Part shown: piece by piece, positions 17,121 through 27,888 of the stretch
Numbering within the stretch: the stretch's first letter is position 1
How the letters are laid out: the number at the start of each line of letters is the position of its first letter
DNA from: Paracoccaceae bacterium
GTDB taxonomy: Bacteria > Pseudomonadota > Alphaproteobacteria > Rhodobacterales > Rhodobacteraceae
Length of the DNA: 50,782 bases
NCBI GenBank assembly: GCA_024304875.1
Contig: JAMWZF010000001.1
Location: 1-50,782 of the forward strand
Direction: 5' to 3'
Program-made: the position numbers and the translations under genes
Notes under the pieces: generated by a model
Told to the model about the DNA's origin: nothing
Seen by the model: the letters and a program-made list of their open reading frames with translations, nothing else
The model's database searches: none

Positions 17121-18253
17121 GAGGTGGCGGCGCGGGGTTTCCGGGACATCCGCCGCAGCAGATCGTTGCATTGCTTCTCTCCGAGGAAATACAGGGCCCA
17201 GCACGGCAGCAGGATGACGGGCAGGGCGAGGATCCAGATCCAGTAGCTCTCTATGTCTCTTGTGTTGATCCCGTAGGACTGGTCGAGGATCAGCTTGACC
17301 AGCTGGATGATGGCCCAGTGATAGATGTAGATCGAGTAGCTGAAGAACCCCCAGTTCAACAGCCGCCTCGATGTCCAGGAATGCGGAAGGTTGCGGATGC
17401 ACAGGACGGCGAAGCAGATCATCAGGAAGCTGGAGATGGCGTTCGGTCCGCCATAGGCCGTCTTGACGAGCAGGATGCCCAGCAGAAGCCCGAAGGAGAC
17501 CGCAACGAAGGGCCGGACCGACAGGACGGGGATGCGGTCGATGTAGTGATAGGCGACGACCCCGGACATGAACCAGAACGCGGCGTTGATCGCGAAGTTC
17601 ACCCATCTGGAGGAGGCCGGCAGCATCTCCGGCCCCCAGAACACGGCGCCGATCAGCGACAGCACGATGGAGGCGGCGAAGACCGCCGGAATGGCCGACC
17701 GCCGCCAGAGAAGGAGGGGACACAGAAGGTAGAAGATCACCTCGTAGGGCAGCGACCAGAACTGCGCCGTCATGGGAGAGGAGACCTTGACGTAGGTCGC
17801 CATCCAGAACAGCCCCTCGGCCGTGCAGAGATACTCGGCGCATTCCGCCGATCGGTCGTTCGCCGGGTCGAAGACGGTGTAGAGGACGCAGACGAAGGCA
17901 GCGAGCGCGATGGCCACCAGATAGGGTGGCCAGATCCGGATCAGACGGCGCTTGTAGAACTCCGGGGCCGACGAGGTGTGCAGCATCGAATGGGCCATGG
18001 CATAGCCGCTGACGCAAAAGAACAGGATGACGAACTCGATCCCCAACGAGGTGGCCTGCAGCAGGGCGATCGACGCGTAGTCGTAGAGGCCGAGAGGCTC
18101 GGTCGCCTCGGCGATGGTCCGCGCCCCGCCCTTGAAGAAATTGCCCCGCGTATGATTGATGACGACGTAGACGGCGGCCATGCCACGGATGAAATCCAGC
18201 ACATGGGTCGGCACGATCTCCGGCGCGGATTGTCCTGAGGGGGCGACGCTCAT
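17114..18253 (-). CDS. Acyltransferase-3 family membrane protein (no SGNH domain)
   Basis: A 379-residue polytopic protein of the acyltransferase-3 family. The first helix contains LDFIRGMAAVYVVINH with the R-x10-H motif (Arg23, His34), followed by FFCVSGYAMAHS and YKRRLIRIWPPYLVA, the cytoplasmic arginine cluster. About ten membrane segments are apparent. It lacks the C-terminal SGNH domain carried by the two other plasmid members, so it may act alone on sugars in the membrane. It is six bases downstream of the nucleotide-sugar dehydrogenase. Likely role: O-acetylation or another acylation of the repeat unit. Confidence 0.85.
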   Translation of the reverse strand: MSVAPSGQSAPEIVPTHVLDFIRGMAAVYVVINHTRGNFFKGGARTIAEATEPLGLYDYASIALLQATSLGIEFVILFFCVSGYAMAHSMLHTSSAPEFYKRRLIRIWPPYLVAIALAAFVCVLYTVFDPANDRSAECAEYLCTAEGLFWMATYVKVSSPMTAQFWSLPYEVIFYLLCPLLLWRRSAIPAVFAASIVLSLIGAVFWGPEMLPASSRWVNFAINAAFWFMSGVVAYHYIDRIPVLSVRPFVAVSFGLLLGILLVKTAYGGPNAISSFLMICFAVLCIRNLPHSWTSRRLLNWGFFSYSIYIYHWAIIQLVKLILDQSYGINTRDIESYWIWILALPVILLPCWALYFLGEKQCNDLLRRMSRKPRAATSW

Positions 18254-18259
18254 GCCGTC

Positions 18260-19535
<1,276 letters not shown>

Positions 19536-19543
<8 letters not shown>

Positions 19544-21443
19544 GGGCAGGATTCTCCTGGATGGCGGCGCTTCGGGATGCCGCAAATTCTCTTAATGGTG
19601 TTTCGGTGAACAGCCGATGACCGATGTATGCTGCACCCGCCGGTGTGAGGTGAGACCCGTCGTGGGAAATCATCTCGCCCTCCGGCGTCAGAAGCGGACA
19701 CCCCTCCTCGCATAAGGTCCCGATCACATCGACAAAGATCTCGTCGGGCAATGTATCACTAAGCAATACGTTGGTTTTCCAGTCATTTTCAGAATACGGG
19801 CCGCGTGCAGCTTGTCCATTCCGGCTGACGATCTTTATCAACTCTCGACGGGATCGCTCGAACCTTTTTGATCCAATAACGAAAGTGCGCTGTCCGTCGG
19901 GAAAATCCATCGCAGCCAGAGTTTCCGGCAGGCGTGTGGCCGACCAATCTGCCCAACTTGAGGCGAAGATGACCACATCGGCGCGGCGGACCCGGTCAAC
20001 CTGCTCTTGTGACAAAACTCTTCCGCGACATATCTCCCGATCTTGTTCCGCGATGAACGGACTGATCGTTTCGTACAAAGAACCGAAATGTATCTGGCAA
20101 CGAACTGGGACATAATGGGTCGATATGTTGAAGCCCGAAAAAGCGCCGGTCTCCTCGACCATGTTGTAGAAGTCTTGGCTGAAACTGTCGCCGACGATCA
20201 TCAGGTTGGGCCTGTCCTCGCTGAAGGCCTTGCCCTGCAGTGCGTTGTAGGCAGTCCTCACATACTGTCCGTACTCGGGGTCGCCCATTGCGATGAGCGG
20301 TCTGTAGGGTTCCGGGTAGCGGCCCGGAAAACCCGCCGTCTGCACAAACAGAAATCCGAAGATGATCGCCACAACGTTTCCTGCCGCCGCCATGGAAAAG
20401 ACCGCGCCGCGCCCGAAACCGTCCTTGCGTCGGAACGGGCGTTCGACGAACCGCCACGACAGCCCGGCCAGCCCCAGCGACGCCCCTGCCAGCAGCAGCA
20501 TCAGCCAGAGTGGCGGCTCGGTCTCCGGGGCCGTCAGGCGGGCGAAGGCGAACAGCGGCTGGTGCCAGAGATAGGCCGAATAGCTTATCAGCCCGATCCC
20601 TACGGCCGGCTTCCAGGACAGCAGACGCCCCGCCAACGTGGCGGGTTGCGCGGCATAGAGTACGGCAGCCGTGCCGAGGACCGGCAGCAGGGCATGAAAG
20701 GAGGGAAAGGGCGTCTGGGGGCCATAGAGCAGCACCGACACGGCTATCGCCGCCAATCCGGCAAGCCCCAGCGCCTCGGCCAGGATCCCCGACGGCTGTG
20801 GCCGCCGCATCAGCCAGAGCGCCAGAAGAGCACCGATCCCCAGCTCCCACGCGCGCGTCGGCAACAGGAAGAAATTGGCGCTTGGAACGCGCGTCGATGC
20901 GTAGTCCGCCAGGAGGAGGGAACAGACTGTCAGCGTCGCCAGGACCATCCAGACCGCCCGAAGTTTCCACCGCCACAGCGCCATCAACACAAGTGGAAAG
21001 ATGATGTAGAACTGCTCCTCGACCGCGAGGCTCCAGGTATGCAGCAGCGGGTTCAGTTCCGACGCGGCTGCAAAATATCCCGATTGCTGCCAGAACAGGA
21101 TGTTGGACACGAAGAGCGCCACGGCCACGAGACCCTGCCCGAAGGCTTTCAACTCGTAGGGGAGCATGATCGCCAGGGCCGCCACCGACGAGGCGGCGAG
21201 CACCAGAAACAGGGCGGGCAGGATGCGGCGGGCCCGGCGCTCGTAAAACCGCACGATCGAGAAGTCGCCCGCCGCCAGTTCGCGCGCGATGATCCCGGTG
21301 ATCAGGAAACCTGAGATCACGAAGAACACATCGACCCCGACAAACCCGCCGGACAGGCCTTCGATCCCGGCGTGAAACAGGATCACGGGCAAGACCGCGA
21401 CAGCGCGCAGGCCGTCTATTTCGGGGCGATACTGCACCGTCAC
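19536..21443 (-). CDS. Acyltransferase-3/SGNH fusion protein
   Basis: A 635-residue protein of the OafA/YrhL type. Residues about 5-350 are the ten-helix acyltransferase-3 domain (YRPEIDGLRAVAV; Arg13-x10-His24; LLHTWSLAVEEQFY; FVERPFRRK). A further helix leads to a periplasmic SGNH domain with LMIVGDSFSQD near its start and SHDGSHLTPAGA near its end, giving the Ser and the D-x2-H pair. Start: GTG at 21443 overlapping the epimerase stop (GTGA); GTG at 21437 is an alternative. It should O-acylate the polymer or repeat unit in the periplasm. It is a paralogue of the gene that spans the circular join. Confidence 0.88.
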
Positions 21444-22459
21444 TTCCCGTGATACTCCCGGAACCACGCCACGAAACGGGCGATGCCGTCCTTGAAATCC
21501 GTTTGCGGCCGGTAGCCGGTCAGTTCCTGCAGGAGCGTGGCGTCGGCCCAGGTGGCGGGGACGTCGCCCTTCTGCATTTCCATGTAATTGCGGATCGCAG
21601 TCTTGCCCAAGCTCTCTTCGATCGCGTCGATGAAGTCCAGCAGGCGCACCTTGTCGGAATTGCCGATGTTCACCACCCGGAACGGGGCCACCGGCGACAG
21701 GCTGTCCCATTCGGGGATCTCGTCGGCCGAGGCGGGGCGCTGCGGCACCGCGTCGATCAGCAGGCGGATGCCGCGCACCAGGTCGTCCACATAGGTGAAA
21801 TCGCGGTACATTTCGCCGTGGTTGTAGATGTCGATGGGCCGGTCGTCGAGGATCGCGTCGACGAACTTGTAGAGCGCCAGGTCCGGCCGCCCCCAGGTGC
21901 CGTAGACGGTGAAGAAGCGGAACATGGTCGTCGGCAGGTTCCACAGGTGGGCATAGGAATGGCCCATGCTCTCGGTCGCCTTCTTCGTCGCGGCGTAGAT
22001 CGTCAGCTGGGTGTCGGCCTTGTCCTGCTCGGAGAACGGCATGTCCTCGTTGGCGCCGTAGACCGAGGAGGTGGAGGCCATCAGCAGGTGCCGCACCTCC
22101 AGCCGCCGGGCCGCCTCCATCACGTTGAAGGTCCCGACGATGTTGGCGTCGATGTAGGCGCGGGGATTCTCGAGGCTGTAGCGCACCCCGGCCTGGGCGG
22201 CGAGATGGACGATGACGTCGGGCCGGAAGTCGTCGGCCACCCCATCGAAGGTCTCCCGGTCCTCGAGCATCCCCTCGGTCGCCGCGAAATTGGGGTTCTG
22301 CAGCAGGGTAGCGTGCCGCCGCCGTTTCAGCGCGACGTCGTAGTAGTCGGTCATCCCGTCATAGCCCCGGACGATGAACCCTTCCTCCAGCAGCAGCCGC
22401 GCGAGGTGGAAACCGATGAACCCGGCGGTGCCGGTGACGAGAACGCGGGGTTTGGTCAT
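21440..22459 (-). CDS. NAD-dependent epimerase, UDP-glucuronate 4-epimerase-like
   Basis: A 339-residue extended short-chain dehydrogenase. The NAD loop is GTAGFIG (10-16); the catalytic serine lies in MASTSSVYGAN and the Y-x3-K pair is Tyr155/Lys159 in IYAATKKA. RFFTVYGTWGRPDLALYKF is characteristic of the CapI/LpsL type UDP-glucuronate 4-epimerases. Given the neighbouring TviB/WbpO-like dehydrogenase, the real substrate could be a UDP-N-acetylhexosaminuronate. It inverts C4 via a keto intermediate. ATG start; 30 nt after the glycosyltransferase gene and overlapping the next gene by four bases. Confidence 0.87.
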   Translation of the reverse strand: MTKPRVLVTGTAGFIGFHLARLLLEEGFIVRGYDGMTDYYDVALKRRRHATLLQNPNFAATEGMLEDRETFDGVADDFRPDVIVHLAAQAGVRYSLENPRAYIDANIVGTFNVMEAARRLEVRHLLMASTSSVYGANEDMPFSEQDKADTQLTIYAATKKATESMGHSYAHLWNLPTTMFRFFTVYGTWGRPDLALYKFVDAILDDRPIDIYNHGEMYRDFTYVDDLVRGIRLLIDAVPQRPASADEIPEWDSLSPVAPFRVVNIGNSDKVRLLDFIDAIEESLGKTAIRNYMEMQKGDVPATWADATLLQELTGYRPQTDFKDGIARFVAWFREYHGK

Positions 22460-22489
22460 GGTGCTGGGTCCAGGATATCGAGAGGTCTG

Positions 22490-23617
22490 TCAGGCAATCC
22501 TGCCACGGGCAGGCTGCAGGGTTTCGAGAACGGACCGGTAGGCCTCCACCACGATCGTCTGATCGTACTCCCGCTCCATCTTCGTGCGGGCGGCTTGCCC
22601 CATTTCGGCGCGCGCGTCGAGGTCGAGATCGAGAAACCTCTCGCAGGCCGCGGCCAGACTGTCACTGCTGCGGGCGGCGCAGAGGAACCCCGAGACCTCG
22701 GGATCGACTACGGCCCGGCAGCCGGGCACGTCCGTCGCGATCAGGGGACGGCCGAGGGCGGCGGCCTCGATCAGCGTGCGGGGCGCCCCCTCGCGGTAGG
22801 AGGGCAGCACCACGCAATGGGCCTCCGCGATGGCCGCCCGGACGTCGTCCACGACGCCGAGATACTCGATCGCCCCCTCCTCCACCCAGCCTTGAACCGT
22901 GCCGGCGTCGATCGCGGAGCGGTTCTGCGAGGCCACAGCCCCCAGGAGCTGGAACCGGGCCCCGGGATGGCGGGCTTTCACCCGGCGGGCGGCCTCGACG
23001 TATTCCACGATCCCCTTGTCCCGCAGAAGACGGGCGATCAGCAGGAACACCGTCTCTTCGGTCCCCGCCGGGTAGGGCACGGCGGCAAAGCGCTCCAGGT
23101 CGATCCCCGAGCCGGGCAGGAGCCGGGCCTGCGGCGCGCTCACCAGGCCCCGGCTCAGGAACAGGTCCCTGTCGTCGCCGTTCTGGAAGAAGACGGCCGG
23201 CAGCCCGCGGAACGCCCGGCGGTAGAGCGCCGTCGCCACCCGCTCCAGCACGGACCCAGACAGGAAGGCCGTCCCCAGGCCGGTGACATTGGGCACGAAG
23301 GGAATCCCCAACCGCTTGGCCGCGAGGGCCCCGAAGAGGTTGTTCTTGATCGTGAAGCTCAGGACGACATCGGGGCGGATCTCGCGGAACAGGCGGCGGA
23401 ACCGCCACAGCAGCCGCGCGTCGGCCAGGGGGTCGAGGCCCTTGACGTCCATCTCGAGGTGCCGGGTCCGGCAGCCCTCCGCCTCGAGCCTGGGCGTCGC
23501 ATCGTCCTTCGGCGCGAGCACGACGACCTCGTGCCCCTCGGCCAGCAGCGCCCGGACCAGCGGCAGGCGGAAATTCCAGATGTTCCAGGCCGCGTTCACG
23601 GTCATCACGATCCTCAT
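22490..23617 (-). CDS. Glycosyltransferase family 4 protein, PglA-like
   Basis: A 375-residue GT4 enzyme. The opening MTVNAAWNIWNFRLPLVRAL and the donor motif SYREGAPRTLIEAAALGRPL (E-x7-E) recall PglA and related enzymes that add N-acetylgalactosamine as the second sugar onto an undecaprenyl-diphosphate-linked acetamido sugar. FTIKNNLFGALAAKRLGIP and NVTGLGTAF fit the same group. If so, it acts directly after the initiating phosphoglycosyl transferase at 31348-32211. It is followed after 30 nt by the epimerase and starts 16 nt after the YdcF-like gene. The family call is strong; the exact sugar is inferred. Confidence 0.85.
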   Translation of the reverse strand: MRIVMTVNAAWNIWNFRLPLVRALLAEGHEVVVLAPKDDATPRLEAEGCRTRHLEMDVKGLDPLADARLLWRFRRLFREIRPDVVLSFTIKNNLFGALAAKRLGIPFVPNVTGLGTAFLSGSVLERVATALYRRAFRGLPAVFFQNGDDRDLFLSRGLVSAPQARLLPGSGIDLERFAAVPYPAGTEETVFLLIARLLRDKGIVEYVEAARRVKARHPGARFQLLGAVASQNRSAIDAGTVQGWVEEGAIEYLGVVDDVRAAIAEAHCVVLPSYREGAPRTLIEAAALGRPLIATDVPGCRAVVDPEVSGFLCAARSSDSLAAACERFLDLDLDARAEMGQAARTKMEREYDQTIVVEAYRSVLETLQPARGRIA

Positions 23618-23633
23618 GGCCGCCCCTGCCCCT

Positions 23634-24416
23634 TCATCGGCCCGTGACCCGATAGGCGATCCGGCCGACCCATTCGCGCAAGGCGATGTTGATCAGCCCG
23701 AGGTTTCGCTGGAAATTCCATCCCAGGCCGTCGGACCAGGCGCGGGTGCGGAAATCCACCGGATAGGGAACGATCCCCTCCCACCCCGCGGCGGCGAAAC
23801 TGTCCACGGCCCGGGGCATGTGGAAGGCGCTAGTGACCAGGACCCATCGCTCGCCCGCGCCCGGTGCCGCGAGCGCGTGGGCAAGCCGGGCATTCTCGGC
23901 CGTGTTGCGCGAGCGGCTCTCGAACATGAGCCGGTCCGGCGCGATCCCCTGCGCCTCGAAGATCTGCCGTGCGATCGCGGCCTCGCTCACCGGCGCGCCG
24001 CCCGCGTCCCGAAGCCGGCCGCTGCCGCCGGCGAAGAGCACTCTCGCCTCCGGATGGCGCCGGGCCAGCAGCAGGGCCGCCAGGTAGCGGTCCCCGCCCT
24101 CGCCCAGCTGCGGCTGACCCGCCCGGCGGCTGGCCGCCACGTCCTCCCCGCCTCCCAGGACAATGATGCCGTCGACGTCCTGCAGCTCCGGCGCCGGGGG
24201 ATGGACGGTCTCGATCGGGCGCAGAAGGACATCGCCGAGAGGCAGGACCCCGATCCCGAGAAGGGCAAGGGCGAGAAGGGCCGCGGCGCCGCGCTGCAGC
24301 CGGATCCGGTGACGCAGGCCGGCCCAGAGCGCGGCCAGGGCCAGGATCAGCAGCCATGCTTCCACCGTGAGCGCCGCACCGACGAGCTTCGAGACAACGA
24401 AAAAAAGGGTGTCCAC
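23634..24416 (-). CDS. YdcF/ElyC family membrane protein (DUF218)
   Basis: A 260-residue protein with two N-terminal membrane helices (about 10-30 and 43-60) and a periplasmic or cytoplasmic DUF218 domain: DGIIVLGGGEDVAASR, then RVLFAGGSGR, ESRSRNTAENA and WVLVTSAFHMPRAV. ElyC and SanA relatives affect envelope polysaccharide or undecaprenyl-phosphate use; no enzymatic reaction is firmly known. Being the first gene of the 21-gene minus-strand block, it may help balance lipid-carrier supply (inference). GTG start at 24416 with no strong ribosome site. A second DUF218 protein lies at 38293-38943. Confidence 0.83.
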   Translation of the reverse strand: MDTLFFVVSKLVGAALTVEAWLLILALAALWAGLRHRIRLQRGAAALLALALLGIGVLPLGDVLLRPIETVHPPAPELQDVDGIIVLGGGEDVAASRRAGQPQLGEGGDRYLAALLLARRHPEARVLFAGGSGRLRDAGGAPVSEAAIARQIFEAQGIAPDRLMFESRSRNTAENARLAHALAAPGAGERWVLVTSAFHMPRAVDSFAAAGWEGIVPYPVDFRTRAWSDGLGWNFQRNLGLINIALREWVGRIAYRVTGR

Positions 24417-24695
24417 GTCACCGACGCCGCGCTGATCCGTCAGGACCGGGGGTCTGCCGGTCTCCTAGCATGGCTCGCGCACGGCCATTGGATGCGCTCC
24501 AGGCCGGCCTGCCATTCGAAGACCCATATTGCGCCTCAAAATGCAACACCGGGCCCTTTAAGCACGCCCCATGGCTCTCGAACAAGACACCTCCCCCGCA
24601 GCGGCGGCAGCAGACCCCCGGAAACCGGCCGTGTTGCCGGGCAACCTCACCCTGGGCCGGCGCCGGGTGCGCGATCGTGAACGGCGGCGCGGATC
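24417..24695. promoter_or_regulatory. Divergent intergenic region of the exopolysaccharide operon and nusG-like gene
   Basis: This 279-base segment separates the head of the minus-strand block from the NusG-like gene, so promoters for both directions should lie here. A short less G+C-rich stretch at about 24527-24562 is the most promoter-like part, but I see no clear -35/-10 pair. A 42-codon reading frame (24571-24699) occupies its right half. Confidence 0.45.
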
Positions 24696-24699
24696 ATGA
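24571..24699 (+). CDS. Possible 42-residue peptide upstream of the nusG-like gene
   Basis: A small frame starting ATG at 24571 and ending in TGA at 24697-24699, so that its stop overlaps the ATG of the NusG-like gene (ATGA), the same coupling used throughout the plasmid. The peptide has an alanine/proline-rich N half and an arginine-rich end (GRRRVRDRERRRGS). Third codon positions are mostly G or C. No good ribosome site precedes it, so it may be spurious or a leader frame. No family is recognised. Confidence 0.3.
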   Translation: MALEQDTSPAAAAADPRKPAVLPGNLTLGRRRVRDRERRRGS

Positions 24700-25226
24700 A
24701 GCATTGTTCCCGCATCGTGCCCGGGGACTGGCACCTCGTCCTGTGCAAGCCGAACCAGAATCACGTCGCCTTCCGGAACCTCCGGGCGCTGGGGGTCGAT
24801 CTGTTCATGCCGCGCCACAGAGCCAGCCACCGCTGGCGAGGGCGCCTGCGCGAGGAGATCCGCCCGGTCTTTGCCGGTTACATCTTCATCGCGACCGACC
24901 CCGAGCGGCCCCGGTGGGACAGGATCGGCGCCACCCCCGGCGTCTCGCGCCTCATCCGCTTCGGCACCGACCGGCCGGCTCGCGTGCCGGCGGAAATCGT
25001 GGCGGGGCTGATGGCGCGCTGCGATGCGGAGGGGCTGCTTCGGCCGATGAGCGACGACCTGTCGGTCGGGGACAGGGTCCGGGTGCTCGGCGGGCCGTTT
25101 CACGACTTCCTCACCTGTGTCGAGCAGATCGACCCGGACCGCAGGCTGCACGTTCTCCTGGACCTTCTGGGGCAACGGACCCGCGTCCGGCTCGACCCTT
25201 CGGCGGTGGTGAAAACGGCCGAATGA
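24696..25226 (+). CDS. NusG/RfaH-like transcription antitermination factor
   Basis: A 176-residue protein with the two-domain NusG plan: an NGN domain (WHLVLCKPNQNHVAFRNLRA, FMPRHR, PVFAGYIFIATDPE) and a C-terminal KOW-type segment beginning LSVGDRVRVLGGPFHDFL. It is shorter and more divergent than housekeeping NusG and sits divergently next to a long polysaccharide operon, the usual place of specialised paralogues (RfaH, UpxY, LoaP). Such factors ride on RNA polymerase and prevent early termination in long operons. It probably serves the roughly 25-kb minus-strand block (inference). Start: ATG at 24696. Confidence 0.82.
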   Translation: MKHCSRIVPGDWHLVLCKPNQNHVAFRNLRALGVDLFMPRHRASHRWRGRLREEIRPVFAGYIFIATDPERPRWDRIGATPGVSRLIRFGTDRPARVPAEIVAGLMARCDAEGLLRPMSDDLSVGDRVRVLGGPFHDFLTCVEQIDPDRRLHVLLDLLGQRTRVRLDPSAVVKTAE

Positions 25227-25373
25227 ACAGTAACGCGCCGGGTGCCTTTCGCGGGCGCTGCTGTTCTACCCGATCGGGCTGGTCGCCCGGCCATCTTGAA
25301 CGTGATCCGTGTCTCGGCGCTACTAATCATCGGGTTCGAGCGGAACCCCAATCTGGCCCGCGAAACCGGGCCC
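25227..25373. other. Intergenic segment between nusG-like gene and parB
   Basis: This non-coding stretch lies between the converging ends of the NusG-like gene and parB. Its right end carries GCGAAACC at 25361-25368, an additional half of the parS-like palindrome in inverted orientation to the start of the full site. Nothing else was recognised. Confidence 0.4.
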
Positions 25374-25395
25374 GGGGTTTCGCATGCGAAACCCC
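25374..25395. promoter_or_regulatory. parS: parS-like palindrome, copy 1
   Basis: A perfect 22-base palindrome with core GTTTCGCATGCGAAAC, extended by three G:C pairs on each side, 16 nt beyond the end of parB. An identical 16-base core is found after repA (29315-29332). Two copies of one palindrome flanking parAB-repA, resembling the GTTTCAC...GTGAAAC chromosomal parS pattern, make it the likely ParB binding site. Binding itself is inferred. Confidence 0.75.
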
Positions 25396-25411
25396 TGACC
25401 GCCGACAGAGA

Positions 25412-26437
25412 CTAATCCGCCGGTTCCGACCCTGTTTCCGCCGAAATCCAGGCCTGGAGCGCCGCCACGAGCTCGGCCGTGACACCCGGTCCCGACAGCC
25501 GCACATCGTCCGTGCCCCGGGGGCTCGTGACCCGGATGCCCGGCGCAACTTCCCGGTCGATGGCGGGCGGCGTATCGGCTCTATCCTTGCCCGATTGTCC
25601 GCCTGCATCCGTCAACGACGCCTCCAGAAGACGCCGTTCCTCCGCCGCCGTCGTGGCGGGGCGGCTTGCCAGGCGGTTCGACAGGGCCGGGCCGAAGGCA
25701 GGCTCCTCACGGATCGCCTTGACCAGTCTCAGGCCCAGATGTTCGGGGATCTCGGCCGGGAAGCGCGGGTGGCCGCGAAGAGCCTCCACCAGGGTCACGA
25801 AGGACCTGATCTTGGACCGTTTCGCCTTGGGCACGGCGGCAAAGAGAGCCTTCAGTGCCGCCTCGGTATCGGGATAGATGCCCGCCTCGGCCGCCGAGAG
25901 CGCCAGATGGGCCTTTTCGTAGAAGCTGAGCCCGGCGCGGATCTCGTTCTCCTCGACCATCGCCAGATAGGCCTCGGCGGCGCCTTCGGGCTGGCGCACC
26001 AGAGCCTTGACCTGGCCGAAGCGGTCCGGGTCCTCGGCGGCGAGGGCCTGGAGCACCCGCAGGCGGCGCAGACCCGAAATCAGCCCGTACTGGCGCCGGT
26101 GGTCCCGGGCGCCGCGGTCCACCACCTCGATCGGGGTCTGCTGGCCGCGGGCACGGATGCTGTCCGTCAGCGCCGCCAGATCCTCGGGATCGAGCGTCAT
26201 CCGGTCCCGGATCAGGTAGCCCGCGTCGATGGCCTCGAGCGGCAGGGACAGGACCAGGCGTCCTTCGGACCGGGCGGCGGCCAGTTCCCCGGCGACGGCA
26301 TCGAAGGATGCGGCCCGGGCGGAATCGCTCACCACCTCCGCGATGGGCGCGCGTGCCAGGACCGAAGGCGCGGTCTTGGGCTGGATCAGGGTCGCTTTCT
26401 CGGGGTCCACGGGGCTCAGCCTTCTGCGTTTGGCCAT
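25412..26437 (-). CDS. parB: ParB-family plasmid partition protein
   Basis: A 341-residue centromere-binding protein. Residues about 60-160 are the ParB N-terminal nucleotide-binding region (LPLEAIDAGYLIRDR, DLAALTDSIRARGQQTPIEV, YGLISGLRRLRVLQAL), followed by the helix-turn-helix region (MVEENEIRAGLSFYEKAHLAL). The GLRRLRVL stretch corresponds to the arginine motif of the CTP-binding ParB box. It should load at the palindromes at 25374-25395 and 29315-29332 and spread. It is downstream of parA on the same strand, 56 nt away, as a standard parAB operon. Confidence 0.88.
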   Translation of the reverse strand: MAKRRRLSPVDPEKATLIQPKTAPSVLARAPIAEVVSDSARAASFDAVAGELAAARSEGRLVLSLPLEAIDAGYLIRDRMTLDPEDLAALTDSIRARGQQTPIEVVDRGARDHRRQYGLISGLRRLRVLQALAAEDPDRFGQVKALVRQPEGAAEAYLAMVEENEIRAGLSFYEKAHLALSAAEAGIYPDTEAALKALFAAVPKAKRSKIRSFVTLVEALRGHPRFPAEIPEHLGLRLVKAIREEPAFGPALSNRLASRPATTAAEERRLLEASLTDAGGQSGKDRADTPPAIDREVAPGIRVTSPRGTDDVRLSGPGVTAELVAALQAWISAETGSEPAD

Positions 26438-26493
26438 CTGCTCTCCTGTCTGCCCGGGCGGGGCTTAATCCGGCTCTAATCCTGCGTGCGGTG

Positions 26494-27888
26494 CTATTCG
26501 GCGGCCATGGTGGCCGCGGCCTTCTCGTCCCGCCGCCAGACCCCGTAGAGGAGCCGTTTGAAGGCGGCGTAGGTCTCGTCGAAGGTGGCGCGGCCCCGGG
26601 CGTAGGTCTCGCGGTTGAAATCGCGGTAGTCGGCCTCGTAGATGCCATGGACCTGTTCCCCCGCCTGGCCGATCAGGGCGGTGAAATCCTGCCGGAACGG
26701 GGTCAGGGTGCGGCCCATGTAGGCCTGCATCAGACCCGCCATCTCGGCCTGCTGGGCGCTGTCGAACCGGGTGACTACCGCCCGCACCGCATCCCATTCG
26801 AAGGCCATCTCCTCGCGCCCCAGCGCCCGGGCGGCGAGGTTCTCGGCCTCCTCGATCGAGGAGAAGGTGGCATGCAGCATGTCGAAGAAGCGGCCGGTCG
26901 AGTCGAACTCGAGGAACGAGGCCCCGACAGGGACCAGCAGGATGTCCGCCGCGGCCAGGCCGTTGATCGTCAGGTAGCCGAGGGCTGGCGGGGTATCGAG
27001 GAAGATCAGGTCGTAGCTGCCGAGGACCGAGCGCCCCTCCCCCATGCCCTGCCCCGCCAGCGCGTCACCGAGCGCGTCCCAGAGCTTCCAGCCCCGCGCG
27101 GCCATCCGCCAGACCGGGATCTGGAACTCGGACCAGTAGAGGTTCAGCTGCGCGCCGATCAGGTCGATGTTGGGCCAATGGGTCTTCTGGATGACGTTGG
27201 ACGGCCCCAGCCGCATCGCGTCGCTCAGGGCTTCGTCGAGCGGCAGCGGCGCCTCGCCCCGGTCGAGACGGCGGCGGTTCTCGGACTGAAGGTATTCGCC
27301 GTAGTGCCGGGCCAGGAGCGGATAGACCGTCTGCCATTCGTCGGCGACCCGGCCACCGAAGATCGAGGTCATGGACCCCTGGCTGTCGAGGTCCACCACC
27401 AGCACCTTGTAGCCGTCGAGGGCGGCGCTCATCGCCAGATGGGCGCAGGTCGAGGTCTTGCCCACCCCTCCCTTGAAGTTCGCCACCGCGACCACCTTGG
27501 CGGGCAGGCCCTTGGGGCGATAGGGCAGGTAGTCCTTGGCCTTGGACCCCTCGGCCGCGAAATGGGCCCGCAGGCGCAGCACCTCGTCGAGGGTGAACCA
27601 CTTGGCGCCGCCCTCGGTCTCGCTCACGCCCTGGGGCAGGTCGGGGTGCTGGCGCAGGACCCGGCGGAAATGGGCCGGGGCGACGGGGATCAGGTACTTG
27701 GTGATCTCCCAGGTTGAGAACAGCCGAAGCCGCTTTTCCCCGGTGTCGTCGAGCCCCCGTCCGGCGAGATCCGTCCGCCCCTTTTCGCAGGCCGCCGCGA
27801 TCGCCGCCAGCGCCTCGGTGGTTGTTGGCGGATCGATTCCCTGCAGCGCCTGGTCCGGCGAGAGGTTGAAGTAGGGAGGTGTGCCCAT
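26494..27888 (-). CDS. parA: ParA-family partition ATPase
   Basis: A 464-residue type-Ia partition ATPase. The N-terminal 120 residues are a DNA-binding extension typical of plasmid ParA proteins that repress their own operon. The ATPase domain has the deviant Walker A KGGVGKT (139-145), Walker A' VLVVDLDSQGSMTS and Walker B YDLIFLDTPPAL. Start: ATG at 27888, preceded by AGAGGGG; the frame is open a little further upstream, but that part has no family features. With ParB it moves plasmid copies to daughter cells. Its promoter must lie in the A+T-rich origin segment, which also holds a GCGAAAC half-site at 27932-27938. Confidence 0.9.
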   Translation of the reverse strand: MGTPPYFNLSPDQALQGIDPPTTTEALAAIAAACEKGRTDLAGRGLDDTGEKRLRLFSTWEITKYLIPVAPAHFRRVLRQHPDLPQGVSETEGGAKWFTLDEVLRLRAHFAAEGSKAKDYLPYRPKGLPAKVVAVANFKGGVGKTSTCAHLAMSAALDGYKVLVVDLDSQGSMTSIFGGRVADEWQTVYPLLARHYGEYLQSENRRRLDRGEAPLPLDEALSDAMRLGPSNVIQKTHWPNIDLIGAQLNLYWSEFQIPVWRMAARGWKLWDALGDALAGQGMGEGRSVLGSYDLIFLDTPPALGYLTINGLAAADILLVPVGASFLEFDSTGRFFDMLHATFSSIEEAENLAARALGREEMAFEWDAVRAVVTRFDSAQQAEMAGLMQAYMGRTLTPFRQDFTALIGQAGEQVHGIYEADYRDFNRETYARGRATFDETYAAFKRLLYGVWRRDEKAAATMAAE

